Part shown: positions 1 through 8,153 of the stretch, piece after piece | Numbering within the stretch: the stretch's first letter is position 1 | Layout: the number at the start of each line of letters is the position of its first letter | Assembly (NCBI GenBank): GCA_910577105.1 | Contig: CAJTMB010000003.1 | Span: 1-64,000, forward strand | Direction: 5' to 3' | DNA: 64,000 nucleotides | From: an uncultured Lachnospiraceae bacterium | GTDB taxonomy: Bacteria; Bacillota; Clostridia; Lachnospirales; Lachnospiraceae | The notes under the pieces: model-generated | Told to the model about the DNA's origin: nothing | What the model saw: only the letters and a program-made list of their open reading frames with translations | Databases searched by the model: none | Position numbers and translations under genes: made by a program

Positions 1-74
1 TTGAACCCTCGCGCCGCTATTAACGACCTGCACCCTTTCCAGGGGTGTCCCTTCGACCTCTTGGGTACTTCTCC
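1..74 (-). tRNA. tRNA-Ser (GGA anticodon), 3' end cut off by window edge
   Basis: Read on the minus strand, the 5' acceptor strand GGAGAAG starts at 74. It is followed by a D arm, an anticodon stem CACCC/GGGTG enclosing loop CTGGAAA (anticodon GGA), and a long variable arm typical of class II serine tRNAs. The T arm begins with GGGTTCAA, and the sequence stops at base 1 before the acceptor is completed. It lies about 60 bp downstream of a second tRNA-Ser on the same strand, so the two are probably co-transcribed. Confidence 0.93.
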
Positions 75-133
75 AAATGAGGTTGATTCTTCAAACTCTT
101 CTTATTAAACTACCGGGGAGAAGGTATCTCCAG

Positions 134-219
134 CGGAGAGGGTGGGATTCGAACCCACGCGCCCTTGCGGACAAACGGTTTTCAAGACCGCCTCGTTATG
201 ACCACTTCGATACCTCTCC
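134..219 (-). tRNA. tRNA-Ser (TGA anticodon)
   Basis: On the minus strand the acceptor GGAGAG (219 downward) pairs with CTCTCC (135-140), with discriminator G at 134. The anticodon loop is CTTGAAA (anticodon TGA) between CGGT and ACCG. A long variable arm marks a class II tRNA, and the T loop is GGGTTCGAATCCC. The CCA end is not encoded: the bases that follow are CTG. It is 86 nt long, complete, and upstream of the tRNA-Ser(GGA) gene. Confidence 0.95.
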
Positions 220-311
220 AAACGCTGTGCCGTTTGCTCAGTGCAAAAATTATATTAACAAAAAAGGAATCCTATGTCAACAACTTTTTTTGGAGATTTG
301 TAGAGTTTTTT

Positions 312-481
312 CAATTTGCATGACGGCAGCCCCCGCGTGCATTTGATTCCATAAAGGACCGTGTAAAAACGCCGGTACTTGGATACCGTACTTTGGTATC
401 CTATGTACCGTTGCGTTTTTACCCGAGCGGGAGCGCGTCCTGTTGGAACAAATGCACGCGGGGCTGCCGTCATGCAAATTG
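312..481 (+). repeat. Palindromic structured element, copy 1
   Basis: A 170 bp imperfect palindrome. The outer arms are CAATTTGCATGACGGC (312 on) and GCCGTCATGCAAATTG (ending 481), continuing through GCGTGC/GCACGC. The core carries CCATAAAGGACCGTG, GTAAAAAC, an inner hairpin (GGTAC, GGATACC / GGTATCC, GTACC), GTTTTTAC, the bulge CCCGAGCGGGAGCG, and GTCCTGTTGGAAC. It ends 8 bp after the ispD stop codon. The same core recurs at 8239, 11814, 17573 and 31229, with different but still complementary stems. The short ORFs that run through it are by-products of the repeat. Confidence 0.85.
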
Positions 482-488
482 CGAAAGA

Positions 489-1223
489 TTATCCGCGGAG
501 AAAAATTTTTGCCGTCTTCATGTCCTCCGGGGTAGTGATTTTAATATTTTTATAGGAAGCTTCCACCAGTTTCACCGGATAATGCAGCATGGTTTCCACT
601 ACCATGGCATCATCCGTTACTTTTACTTCCCTGTTTTCCGGTTTCTCAAGGTATTCCTCCAGCAGCCGGTATGCTTTTAAGATAAGCGTTGTTTCAAAAA
701 CCTGAGGCGTTTGCACTGCAAACAGGAGGTTTCTGTCAGGCGTCTTTTGTGCAAAACCTTTTTCATCCGCGTATTTTATGGTATCCTTGACCGGAACCGC
801 TGCACAACACGCCCCATGCCTTACCGCCGCATCATAAGTATCTTCAATGATTTTCTGCGTGACCAGGGGTCTTGCCCCATCATGAATAAACACATAACCC
901 TCCCGGTTCTGTGTTTTCATGCTGTCCCCCGCAATCACCTGTAAAGCCCGGCTTACAGATTCAAAACGTTCCGCACCTCCTTCTATTATCACATCTATTT
1001 TTTTAAACCCGTATTTCTCCACAATTTCCTTTCGGACATAATCTTTTTCGCCCCTGCCCACCACTAATATAATATCATCAATAAGGGCAGACTCATCAAA
1101 AGCCTGCAATCCATACCAGATAACAGGCTTTCCGTTTAACAACATATACTGCTTTGCCACTTTGCTCTCCATCCTTCTTCCTGCACCGGCAGCAAGAAGA
1201 ATGGCGGTACACCTCTTTTTCAT
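489..1223 (-). CDS. ispD: 2-C-methyl-D-erythritol 4-phosphate cytidylyltransferase
   Basis: IspD joins CTP and methylerythritol 4-phosphate to give CDP-ME in the MEP route to isoprenoid precursors; it is cytosolic. The N-terminal nucleotide-binding loop AILLAAGAGRRM (with the later K of KVAKQY) and the mid-protein HDGARPLV motif with its catalytic Arg are visible. The start is placed at ATG 1223 (MKKRCTAIL) because the longer frame adds 18 residues unlike IspD and an AAGGGAAAG Shine-Dalgarno lies just upstream. This gives 244 aa, normal for the family. It is the last gene of the tsaE-tsaB-rimI-rnz-tsaD operon, followed directly by palindromic copy 1, which may act in 3' end formation. Confidence 0.93.
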   Translation of the reverse strand: MKKRCTAILLAAGAGRRMESKVAKQYMLLNGKPVIWYGLQAFDESALIDDIILVVGRGEKDYVRKEIVEKYGFKKIDVIIEGGAERFESVSRALQVIAGDSMKTQNREGYVFIHDGARPLVTQKIIEDTYDAAVRHGACCAAVPVKDTIKYADEKGFAQKTPDRNLLFAVQTPQVFETTLILKAYRLLEEYLEKPENREVKVTDDAMVVETMLHYPVKLVEASYKNIKITTPEDMKTAKIFLRG

Positions 1224-1294
1224 CCGCTTTCCCTTTCCGACCTGTCGCCTAAACGGTACAAGCAGTCCGCAAAACATGCCTGCAGTAACGTCTG

Positions 1295-2308
1295 CTACAG
1301 CTTTAAATTCGGTACTGCGTTTAAATCCATTCCGCTTCTCTTTCCTTTGATATATTCATAATAACCGGCTGTTCCTATCATTGCCGCATTGTCCGTACAC
1401 AAAACAGGAGAGGGATGGTAAAAACAGATACCCTCCCTGTCACATCTCTCTTTCATGGCAGCCCTGAGGGCAGAATTGGAAGCAACACCGCCTGCAATTG
1501 CAAACTTGTCATAACCATACTGTTTTACGGCATGTATGGCATGTTCCACCAATACTTCCACCACTGCCTGTTGAAAAGAAGCAGCCACATCCTCCGTGCA
1601 GACCTCTTCTCCCTTCATCTGACAGGAATTCAGATAATTTAAAACCGCTGACTTTAATCCACTAAAACTGAAATCAAATTCACTTTCCCCTACTTTAGCC
1701 CTTGGAAAATGAATAGCATCGGGGTTGCCCATTCTGGCAATCTTATCAATCTTGGGACCTCCCGGATACCCCAGTCCAATCGCACGTGCCACCTTGTCAA
1801 ACGCCTCACCCGCAGCATCATCCCTTGTCCTTCCTATGATTTCATATTGTCCGTAATCTTTTACCACAACAAGATGGGAATGCCCGCCCGAAGCTACCAG
1901 GCAGACAAAGGGAGGCTCCAAATCTTTGTTTTCAATATAATTGGCGCTGATATGGCCTGCAATATGATGTACACCGACAAGCGGAATATCCGTTGCAAAA
2001 CTGATTGCTTTTGCCGCCGACACACCCACCAGAAGCGGTCCCACCAGACCGGGACCATAGGTAACCGCTATGGCATCCATCTCCCGTAATTCATGTCCCG
2101 CTTCCCGCAAAGCTTCTTCTATCACCTGATTGATTTTTTCTATGTGCTTTCTGGAGGCAATCTCCGGCACCACGCCGCCGTAAAGCGTATGCAGGGAAAT
2201 CTGTGAAAAAATGATGTTGGAGCAGACTTCCCTTCCGTTTTTCACCACTGCCGCGGCTGTCTCATCGCAGGAACTTTCAATTGCCAGTATCAAAGTCTCT
2301 TTATTCAT
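1295..2308 (-). CDS. tsaD: tRNA N6-threonylcarbamoyladenosine synthase subunit TsaD
   Basis: TsaD is the Kae1-type ASKHA ATPase-fold protein that transfers threonylcarbamoyl from TC-AMP to A37 of ANN-decoding tRNAs, acting with TsaB and TsaE, whose genes are in the same operon. The protein is 337 aa, usual length. It shows the N-terminal [10 protein letters not shown], the metal-binding HHIAGHI (two His), the GGHSHL segment and C-terminal VASNSALR, with a metal-ligand Asp in [12 protein letters not shown] 2308 is preceded by AGGA, and the upstream membrane-protein gene ends only 6 bp away, so translation is probably coupled. Confidence 0.96.
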   Translation of the reverse strand: MNKETLILAIESSCDETAAAVVKNGREVCSNIIFSQISLHTLYGGVVPEIASRKHIEKINQVIEEALREAGHELREMDAIAVTYGPGLVGPLLVGVSAAKAISFATDIPLVGVHHIAGHISANYIENKDLEPPFVCLVASGGHSHLVVVKDYGQYEIIGRTRDDAAGEAFDKVARAIGLGYPGGPKIDKIARMGNPDAIHFPRAKVGESEFDFSFSGLKSAVLNYLNSCQMKGEEVCTEDVAASFQQAVVEVLVEHAIHAVKQYGYDKFAIAGGVASNSALRAAMKERCDREGICFYHPSPVLCTDNAAMIGTAGYYEYIKGKRSGMDLNAVPNLKL

Positions 2309-2314
2309 GTCCGA

Positions 2315-2944
2315 TTAATCCTGTTCTTCCACGTGTACATTTTCCGCCAAATCCCATCCGTAAATCCGCCAGTGTTTATCCTCATCCTTTCTGAGCAGGA
2401 ACACCTCTTCCACCGTCTGCTTCTGTCTCCCGCTTGACAAGACATACGCACAGTAAATGCGTGCAAAGTCAAAACCACCGTCTGAAAAGAAGTCCACGTC
2501 CGTACTTGATGCCAGACTATAACTGCTTATCCGGATGGAATTTTCCTGATAATATGCAATATCACTCTTCAAATCAATGATATAACGGCCCCATTCATTT
2601 TTTTCGGCCAGTTCTTCATCATAAAGCATCCTCGCCCTGTCTGCAAGCTGCTCCAGTTCTTCATCGCTTAACTCTTCATTATAAAAGCATTTGGTGATAT
2701 CACTGTAATACCGAATCACTTCCCTGGGTGTGGGAGGATAATTGATTTCCAGGTTTCTGGAAAGCACTTCCTGTACCGCCGTTACCTTGGTATTTGCAGA
2801 TTCTTCTTTTTTCTGGCGGTTACTCAGATAATAATAGTAACCTACCACGAGGGCTACCAGAAATAAAATGACAATACCGCTCTTTAAAGCCGCACCGTTA
2901 TTGCCCCGCTTTTTTCCGGATGTACTTTTATTTGTCCTTACCAT
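2315..2944 (-). CDS. Single-pass membrane protein of unknown function
   Basis: A 209 aa protein with a basic N-terminus (about 20 residues), one membrane helix (about residues 22-41, IVILFLVALVVGYYYY), then a charged soluble domain predicted outside the cell. The start is set at ATG 2944 (MVRTNKS) because GGGGAGGG sits 8 bases upstream; a longer frame adds nine residues without support. The later part (WRIYGWDLAENVHVEEQD) resembles a small NTF2-like or DUF-type lipocalin end only in a general way; I do not recognise the family. It is conserved in position between rnz and tsaD, which suggests an envelope housekeeping role by association only. Confidence 0.75.
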   Translation of the reverse strand: MVRTNKSTSGKKRGNNGAALKSGIVILFLVALVVGYYYYLSNRQKKEESANTKVTAVQEVLSRNLEINYPPTPREVIRYYSDITKCFYNEELSDEELEQLADRARMLYDEELAEKNEWGRYIIDLKSDIAYYQENSIRISSYSLASSTDVDFFSDGGFDFARIYCAYVLSSGRQKQTVEEVFLLRKDEDKHWRIYGWDLAENVHVEEQD

Positions 2945-2982
2945 AAAACACCCTCCCCTCCCTGTCACCATTTTGGGATGAT

Positions 2983-3894
2983 TTATTTTTCTTCAAAACC
3001 CAGTTCCAACGTGCGCCCGTCTTTTGCCGCTACGGAAGCAGGAAAAATCTTTCTGACTTCCTGCATATACTCTTCCGGCTTCAGCAGGGACGGACTGTAA
3101 TGGGTCAACCACATTTCCTTAACCCCTGCTTTCTTAGCGAGATGGGCCGCCTCATAAAAAGTCATGTGCTTATATTCCTTTGCTTTACACACTTTGTCCG
3201 GCTCCCCATACATGCCCTCACATATAAACAAATCCGCACCCGCAGCATTCTCCGCGATGCTCTCAGTCGGCCGGGTATCGGTCGTGTAAGTCACTTTCAG
3301 TCCCTTTCTGGGAGGCCCCATGACCATATCCGGCGTCAGAACGCGTTCCGGCAATTCAATGGTTTCCCCTTTTTGCAGACGGTTCCAAAAATTCTTGTCA
3401 ATGTCTAAAGAAATTGCCTTCTCCATCAGAAACCTGCCTTTTCGCTCTACCACCATACTATATCCATAGCATAACACATTATGGTTCACCTTAAAAGCCT
3501 CCAGCTTAAATCCTTCAAAAGAAATCCGGTGAGCGTTTTCTGTCAATTCCATACACTGAATTTCAAAAGGCAGTTCCGGTGCAATCACCCTGAGGGCGGA
3601 AACCACCCTGGACAGTCCTTTGGGCCCAATCAATAAAAGCGGCGTGGTCTTTTCCGCATTTCCCATGGTGAGCAGCATGCCGGGCAGACCGGCAATATGG
3701 TCCGCATGATAATGGGTAAAACAGATAATATCAATGGGTTTCGGACTCCAGCCCTTTTCCTTCATCGCAATCTGTGTGCCCTCCCCACAATCAATGAGTA
3801 TATTCTTTCCATTGTAGCGCATCATCAGGGATGTCAGCCATCTATATGGAAGCGGCATCATGCCGCCCGTTCCCAGCAAACAAATATCTAGCAT
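2983..3894 (-). CDS. rnz: Ribonuclease Z
   Basis: A metallo-beta-lactamase-fold endonuclease that trims 3' trailers of tRNAs lacking an encoded CCA, such as the tRNA-Ser(UGA) gene in this window. The 303 aa protein shows CGEGTQ, the zinc motif FTHYHADHIAGL, the later TTDTRPT Asp ligand and the C-terminal LTHYSP His. Length matches the standard bacterial form. ATG 3894 overlaps the stop of the upstream zinc-protein gene by 7 bp (ATGCTAG), with GAGG about 10 bases upstream, so the two are translationally coupled. Confidence 0.94.
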   Translation of the reverse strand: MLDICLLGTGGMMPLPYRWLTSLMMRYNGKNILIDCGEGTQIAMKEKGWSPKPIDIICFTHYHADHIAGLPGMLLTMGNAEKTTPLLLIGPKGLSRVVSALRVIAPELPFEIQCMELTENAHRISFEGFKLEAFKVNHNVLCYGYSMVVERKGRFLMEKAISLDIDKNFWNRLQKGETIELPERVLTPDMVMGPPRKGLKVTYTTDTRPTESIAENAAGADLFICEGMYGEPDKVCKAKEYKHMTFYEAAHLAKKAGVKEMWLTHYSPSLLKPEEYMQEVRKIFPASVAAKDGRTLELGFEEK

Positions 3895-4136
3895 AATTCT
3901 TTTTCCTCTGTTTCACAGACCGGAAGGGAAAAATCACCAACAAAGGCGTCATAGCAAGCTTCGCACAAATCAAACCGATGCCTGATACCGTCTTTTTTAC
4001 TGAAATATCCAAAAACCGCATCCGCACCAAAACATCCTTCTTTTAATATGCCGTTCTCCACCCTTAAATATCTGCCGCACTTATTGCAGACCACCTCTTC
4101 CAGCTGTCTTTCATTTTCTTCTTTATATTTTCTCAT
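3888..4136 (-). CDS. Small zinc-ribbon-like protein, function unknown
   Basis: An 82 aa protein with two Cys pairs, CNKCGRY near the N-terminus and CEACYDAF about 40 residues later, likely binding one zinc ion. The ATG at 4136 has GGAGG seven bases upstream; the alternative upstream TTG is not needed. It overlaps rnz by 7 bp and lies between rimI and rnz. Similar small CxxC...CxxC proteins are common in Clostridia without an assigned role. I make no functional call. Confidence 0.72.
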   Translation of the reverse strand: MRKYKEENERQLEEVVCNKCGRYLRVENGILKEGCFGADAVFGYFSKKDGIRHRFDLCEACYDAFVGDFSLPVCETEEKELC

Positions 4137-4220
4137 ACCCAATCCTCCCTGTATTTTTGTTTACATAAAGCATTTAACGCTTCTATTATACAGATTTTGT
4201 CGAAAAAAGGGCATGGTAAT

Positions 4221-4733
4221 TTATCCAACCTTTTCCTGTCTTTTCCACATAATCACGGCATCTTCCCTGGGCTTATCATAAAAACCGGGACGGATGCCTG
4301 CGCTCACAAATCCAAGCTTTTCATATAAATGAAGAGCAGGGGCATTACTCACACGCACTTCCAGTGTATAATTTTCAATGCCTATCTCCTTTCCCCATTC
4401 CATCATGACTTCCAGCATTTTTCTGCCTACTCCCCTGCTGCGCCATGCCTCATCCACTACCACATTGTTGATATCACCGTCCCCACAGGCATTTGTCACG
4501 CCGCAGCAGCCTATCGGCTCCTTCCCGGCCGTGGCAACCACATACAGGGAATCCTCCCTTTCCACCATGTCAAGAAATGCATCCGGCGACCATGGCATGG
4601 AAAAAACGGCTTCCTCCAGTCTGCTGACTGCAGGCACGTCCCCCTTCTCCATAGGCCTTATCACAATTTTCTCCCCGCCTGCCGGGTATTCTGTTTTTCT
4701 GCCGGCAAAACGCTTTTTACCCTCATACTCCAT
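4221..4733 (-). CDS. rimI: GNAT acetyltransferase RimI-type (ribosomal protein N-terminal alanine acetyltransferase)
   Basis: The 170 aa protein has the GNAT acetyl-CoA site in VDEAWRSRGVGRKML and the late YEKLGFVSAGIRPGFYD segment typical of RimI. An N-terminal extension of about 25 residues (ending near EKIVIRPM) precedes the fold. RimI acetylates the N-terminal Ala of S18 in E. coli, and homologues next to tsaB and tsaD are widespread. The start overlaps the end of tsaB by 11 bp. The neighbouring t6A genes support the family call; the substrate here is not shown. Confidence 0.88.
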   Translation of the reverse strand: MEYEGKKRFAGRKTEYPAGGEKIVIRPMEKGDVPAVSRLEEAVFSMPWSPDAFLDMVEREDSLYVVATAGKEPIGCCGVTNACGDGDINNVVVDEAWRSRGVGRKMLEVMMEWGKEIGIENYTLEVRVSNAPALHLYEKLGFVSAGIRPGFYDKPREDAVIMWKRQEKVG

Positions 4734-5454
4734 TTTCCTGCTCCAAACGCTCTCTTTCCGCCTGACTTAAGCGGAGATACAGGGGCTGATGCGCTCCGGC
4801 ATCCACAACCCTGCCTTCTTTGTAATAGATTTCTGCAAGGGCTGCAACCGCAGCCGCACGCTGTCTGTTACAGTGCGACGCCGCAAAACAAAAATCCGTT
4901 TTCATTTGCGTTTCTATTTTTTCTCTGTAAACCGGAACGCCGTCCCCCAGAAAAACCACCGGTTTATCCAGTGCGTTCAATTCTCCTATGATTTCCGATA
5001 TATCTACGGCGCACTGTTCTTTCACGGTAACCATCCTGCAGGCGCTGTCATTTTCCCCTTTCACGGTTTCAAAGGCATAAATGCCCGTATAGACCTGATT
5101 TCTTCTGGCATCCATAATCGGACAGACTATCTTTTCAGTCCCCCACAGATTATATGCCAGCCCTGCAACGGTAGGCACCTCCACAATAGGCTTATCAAGG
5201 GCAAGCCCCAGCCCTTTTGCCGTTGCCGAGCCGATGCGCAATCCGGTAAAAGAGCCGGGCCCCGCCGCTATTGCTATGGCATCAATGGCGGAAAGTTCCA
5301 AATCTGTCATTTCTTTTACCGCCTGCAGCATAGGAAGCAATGTCTGTGAATGTGTCTTTTTATAGTTTACCGTGTATTCCGCAATCAGCACTTCATCTTC
5401 CACAACAGCCACGGAAGCCACCAGCCCCGAACTGTCCAATGCCAATATTTTCAT
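4723..5454 (-). CDS. tsaB: tRNA threonylcarbamoyladenosine biosynthesis protein TsaB
   Basis: TsaB is the inactive-paralogue partner of TsaD, forming the TsaBDE complex for t6A37. The 243 aa protein begins KILALDSSGLVASVAV and carries AIAAGPGSFTGLRIG and the LDKPIVEVPTVAGLA segment typical of TsaB. It lacks the TsaD metal-binding His pair, as expected. The start is taken at ATG 5454, whose ATGA overlaps the tsaE stop, with AGGG eight bases upstream. The alternative ATG two codons earlier is too close to the ribosome binding site. Confidence 0.94.
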   Translation of the reverse strand: MKILALDSSGLVASVAVVEDEVLIAEYTVNYKKTHSQTLLPMLQAVKEMTDLELSAIDAIAIAAGPGSFTGLRIGSATAKGLGLALDKPIVEVPTVAGLAYNLWGTEKIVCPIMDARRNQVYTGIYAFETVKGENDSACRMVTVKEQCAVDISEIIGELNALDKPVVFLGDGVPVYREKIETQMKTDFCFAASHCNRQRAAAVAALAEIYYKEGRVVDAGAHQPLYLRLSQAERERLEQENGV

Positions 5455-5894
5455 TGCCATTTCCCTTCTATCGTTATTTTACGGTAGTCAAATCCCTTTT
5501 CCAGATTCTTTTCCATTATAATGCGGACGCAATGTCCGGGCAGGATTTCTTCAATCCGGTTTGCCCACTCTATCAGGCAGACGCCTTCCCCGTAAAAGCA
5601 ATCCTCATAACCTATTTCTTCCATTTCCTCCACATCCCCGATACGGTATACATCAAAATGATAAAAAGGCAGGCGGCCTTCTTCGTATACCTGCATAATG
5701 GTGAACGTCGGGCTGTTGACATGTTCCTTAATGCCCAGACCCCTTGCAAATCCTTGTGTAAAAACGGTTTTTCCCACACCGAGGTCTCCCACAAGGGTAT
5801 AAATACTGCCCGGATGCGCTGCTTTTCCCATGGATTCACCTAACAGCGCCGTTTCCTTTTCGTTTAGGGTTTCTATTACCTTTTTTGTTTCCAT
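5451..5894 (-). CDS. tsaE: tRNA threonylcarbamoyladenosine biosynthesis ATPase TsaE
   Basis: A P-loop ATPase that drives turnover of the TsaBD complex. Visible motifs: Walker A GDLGVGKTVFTQGFARGLG, SPTFTIMQVYE, and the FYHFDVYR and CLIEWANR stretches diagnostic of TsaE. It is 147 aa when started at ATG 5894, supported by GGGAGA about nine bases upstream. The frame upstream of this is open but unlike the family. It is the first gene of the operon running to ispD. Confidence 0.93.
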   Translation of the reverse strand: METKKVIETLNEKETALLGESMGKAAHPGSIYTLVGDLGVGKTVFTQGFARGLGIKEHVNSPTFTIMQVYEEGRLPFYHFDVYRIGDVEEMEEIGYEDCFYGEGVCLIEWANRIEEILPGHCVRIIMEKNLEKGFDYRKITIEGKWQ

Positions 5895-5953
5895 AATGGT
5901 TTTCTCCCAAGTCCAAATCTGCCCCAAAGCAAGTCATCAATGGCGCCTCAAAA

Positions 5954-6430
5954 TTACTGGCGGATTTTTACTTTTTTCGCCGGCAGATAGGTACACAGCA
6001 CCTGAATCACCTGCCCTGTCATATCTCCCAAATCCCTCTTCGGAAAAATACAGGCATTCACTTTAGAGGTATACACAATCAGGCTCCTTCCCGTAGAAAC
6101 CGCTTTCACAATGTTTCCCCACTCCTGCATCTCCTGTGTGCCGCCTTGTGACACATGGATTCCTTCGTCATCCAGTACATAATGAAGGGGTTCTTTCAAC
6201 GTCGGGTTGGCAAGCATCTGCTGCCTGCTTTTTAAAAACAGGGTCCACGGCAGATAGCATAAAAGCACAACGCCTGCAATCATCATAAGCCATCCTTCCA
6301 GGTAAATGCCGAAGATTACCATAAGGGCTCCTATCACACTTCCAAAAAGTCCGGAAAAGCCATTGTAAGTATGCCTCAGCATGTAATCATATAAGTCGCC
6401 TGCTTTTATGTGTACATCAAATTCTATCAT
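5954..6430 (-). CDS. YcxB-like membrane protein
   Basis: A 158 aa protein with a short N-terminal strand region (MIEFDVHIKAGDLYDYMLRHTY), two adjacent membrane helices (about residues 25-60) and a C-terminal half with the pattern HYVLDDEGIHVSQGG...W..I.......IVYTS. This is the arrangement of YcxB-like proteins, with a PH-like cytoplasmic domain. Function is unknown in the family. It sits alone between the mscL terminator and tsaE, with AGGAGG just upstream of ATG 6430. Confidence 0.7.
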   Translation of the reverse strand: MIEFDVHIKAGDLYDYMLRHTYNGFSGLFGSVIGALMVIFGIYLEGWLMMIAGVVLLCYLPWTLFLKSRQQMLANPTLKEPLHYVLDDEGIHVSQGGTQEMQEWGNIVKAVSTGRSLIVYTSKVNACIFPKRDLGDMTGQVIQVLCTYLPAKKVKIRQ

Positions 6431-6452
6431 GAAACTTCCTCCTAAAACGCTT

Positions 6453-6480
6453 TAAAAAGCACCTACCCGGTAGGTGCTTT
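6453..6480 (-). terminator. Rho-independent terminator of mscL
   Basis: On the minus strand AAAGCACCTACC pairs with GGTAGGTGCTTT, followed by a T run (TTTTTAAAG). It is 36 bp beyond the mscL stop and upstream of the YcxB-like gene. Confidence 0.9.
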
Positions 6481-6515
6481 ATGTAAAATTTCCACATAGG
6501 GCAAGCCGTATCGAT

Positions 6516-6956
6516 TTAAGCTTCCTGTTCCAGTTCCGAAGTACAGTGCGGACATCTGGTAGCTTCCAGGTCAATTTCCGTCTTACAGAACGGACACTTT
6601 TTCGTGGTAGCCGGCGCTTTGGGCTCTTCCTTTTTCAGCTTGTTCATTCCTCTGACAAACAGGAACACGACAAAAGCCATAATCACAAAATTAATAATGT
6701 TGGAAATAAAAGTGCCGTAATTCAACGTGGCTGCACCTGCTGCCTGTGCCGCTTCCAAGGTGGCATAACTGCTGCCGTCCAATGAAACAAACCAGTTGGA
6801 AAAGTCCACCTTTCCCGTAAAAATGCTAACCACCGGCATAATCATGTCATTTACCAGGGAATTTACAATACTGGTAAAGGCGCTTCCGATTATCATACCT
6901 ACCGCCAAATCAATCATATTGCCACGCAGGGCAAATTTCTTAAATTCTTTCAGCAT
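6516..6956 (-). CDS. mscL: Large-conductance mechanosensitive channel with zinc-ribbon tail
   Basis: MscL opens under membrane tension to release osmolytes. The protein shows the typical N-terminus [29 protein letters not shown] (first helix), the short loop with NWFVSLDG, and a second helix [21 protein letters not shown]. Unlike the E. coli form it ends in a double-CxxC module, [18 protein letters not shown], resembling a rubredoxin-like or zinc ribbon. It is 146 aa from ATG 6956, chosen because AGAGG lies upstream and the ORF's earlier start adds six atypical residues. It is followed by its own terminator and probably monocistronic. Confidence 0.95.
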   Translation of the reverse strand: MLKEFKKFALRGNMIDLAVGMIIGSAFTSIVNSLVNDMIMPVVSIFTGKVDFSNWFVSLDGSSYATLEAAQAAGAATLNYGTFISNIINFVIMAFVVFLFVRGMNKLKKEEPKAPATTKKCPFCKTEIDLEATRCPHCTSELEQEA

Positions 6957-7030
6957 ATTTGGTATTCCTCTCATTTCACTTTTATTTATTCAATATTATA
7001 TTGGCAATCCCTGTAAAAAGCAAGTCCAAA

Positions 7031-7096
7031 AGTTTTCCGGAAGTACCGTATTTTCCATGACGACAGCCCGGCGTGCAATGCGGATTTCGGAAAACT
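7031..7096 (-). repeat. Collapsed remnant of the palindromic element
   Basis: Arms AGTTTTCCG (7031-7039) and CGGAAAACT (7088-7096) enclose CCATGACGACAGCC and GCGTGCAATG, which match the left arm of the full copies (for example 317-345). The inner core and most of the right arm are missing, as after an internal deletion. The right arm overlaps the ribU stop codon. It may still form a 3' hairpin for ribU. Confidence 0.65.
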
Positions 7097-7826
7097 ATTT
7101 TCTTCCTTCTTTGATAATCGGGCTTAAGGGTTTATAGATAAACATGGTAATCAGGGAGATTACGCCTGCTTTCAAAAGATTTAAAGGCGCCACTGCCATG
7201 CAGACAAAGGTCGGCAGGCTGGTGATGGCCGGATTTATCTTTCCTCCCATCTGAACGACTGCATCGACGGAACCCATGCCAAACAGTTCCACAAATTTGG
7301 GAATCAGGTAAAAGGCGTTAAATGCGCTGCCGAATACGGTCATGCATAACGTACCCGCGATACAGCCTGTAATGGCGCCTTTCTTGCTTTTTACAAACTC
7401 ATAAATGGCGGAAGCCGGAAGAAGAAGGCTGCACCCGATAATAAAGTTGGCCAAATCACCTACAAAAAGAGTATCGCTTCCTTTCACTATCAGTTTCAGC
7501 AATATCTTGCAAAACTCAATCAGCACGCCTGCCACCGGCCCAAATGCAAAACTCCCCACCATAACGGGCAGTTCGCTGAAATCCACCTTGTAAAAGGCAG
7601 GTGCAAAGGGCAGTGGAAAATCAAACAGATAAAGTACAAAGGCGATGGCGGAAAACATCCCCGTCACTGCCATCATGCGCGTGGTAAACAGCTTTCTGTT
7701 GACGCCTCTTTTTTTGTCTGCCATCTTTTCGATTCCCACTGCAATCAGGAACATCAGGGCAACAATTCCCAGAAACTCCAGAACAAAAACGAGATTTTCA
7801 GTTACGCTTTTCCATAGTTCACTCAT
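7095..7826 (-). CDS. ribU: ECF transporter riboflavin-binding S component
   Basis: The 243 aa membrane protein has about six helices. It carries KLFTTRMMAVTGMFSAIAFVLYLFDFPLPFAPAFYKVDFSELPVMVGSFAFGPVAG (written here only as a region, residues about 45-100), the RibU-type signature region including FYKVDFSELP. RibU binds riboflavin and docks on the shared EcfAA'T module encoded elsewhere. The FMN riboswitch directly upstream (7995-8153) makes the substrate assignment strong. GGAGG is six bases before ATG 7826. An N-terminal extra helix of about 40 residues precedes the usual fold. Confidence 0.9.
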   Translation of the reverse strand: MSELWKSVTENLVFVLEFLGIVALMFLIAVGIEKMADKKRGVNRKLFTTRMMAVTGMFSAIAFVLYLFDFPLPFAPAFYKVDFSELPVMVGSFAFGPVAGVLIEFCKILLKLIVKGSDTLFVGDLANFIIGCSLLLPASAIYEFVKSKKGAITGCIAGTLCMTVFGSAFNAFYLIPKFVELFGMGSVDAVVQMGGKINPAITSLPTFVCMAVAPLNLLKAGVISLITMFIYKPLSPIIKEGRK

Positions 7827-7899
7827 AAATTTCCTCCAGTCCGAAATTCTCCATAGAGGGTTTTATCTGACGGATAAACCTGAAAGCCTCCATCAAACA

Positions 7900-7926
7900 A
7901 AAAATCCCCGGACATACATCCGGGGA
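7900..7926 (-). terminator. Riboswitch expression-platform terminator
   Basis: On the minus strand TCCCCGGATG pairs with CATCCGGGGA across a short loop, followed by TTTTTTG. It lies between the FMN aptamer and ribU, so binding of FMN is expected to favour termination. Confidence 0.85.
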
Positions 7927-7994
7927 ACCATCTGCCTGCAAACACATCCTTTCCGCCATGCCTTTTATTGCACAGCAAAAAAACCTGCACTGCA

Positions 7995-8153
7995 TTTCTT
8001 CTTTCATCCAGACTTTACTGTTGGTACCGGATTTTACCGGTTCAGCCGCATATGATGCACTGATTGTATACAGGCATTACATGCAGGTCGCAGACTCGTC
8101 GGAATACTCCGCTTCACTGCCAGTAGGGAATTTCACCCAACCCCGAAGAACTT
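7995..8153 (-). promoter_or_regulatory. FMN riboswitch (RFN element)
   Basis: On the minus strand the conserved RFN blocks appear in order: GGGTTGGGTGAAATTCCC, TACTGGCAGTG, ACGAGTCTGCGACC, a variable hairpin, CCGGTAAAATCCGGTACC, then CAGTAAAGTCTGGATG and AAAGAAGAAATGC. TTCTTC and GAAGAA close the P1 stem. It sits upstream of ribU with a terminator between them, the usual arrangement for FMN repression of riboflavin uptake. Confidence 0.96.

Noticed and set aside
255..477. ORFs of 66-72 aa in this stretch, and similar ones at 8077-8561, 11581-12023 and 31208-31688, sharing peptide pieces such as VPTG and RVKTQR
   Set aside because: They are all translations of the palindromic repeat and its arms. 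They share peptides only because the DNA repeats, and none has a consistent start or ribosome binding site.
4329..4991. 220-aa plus-strand ORF across rimI and tsaB
   Set aside because: It is a shadow of two well-supported minus-strand genes.
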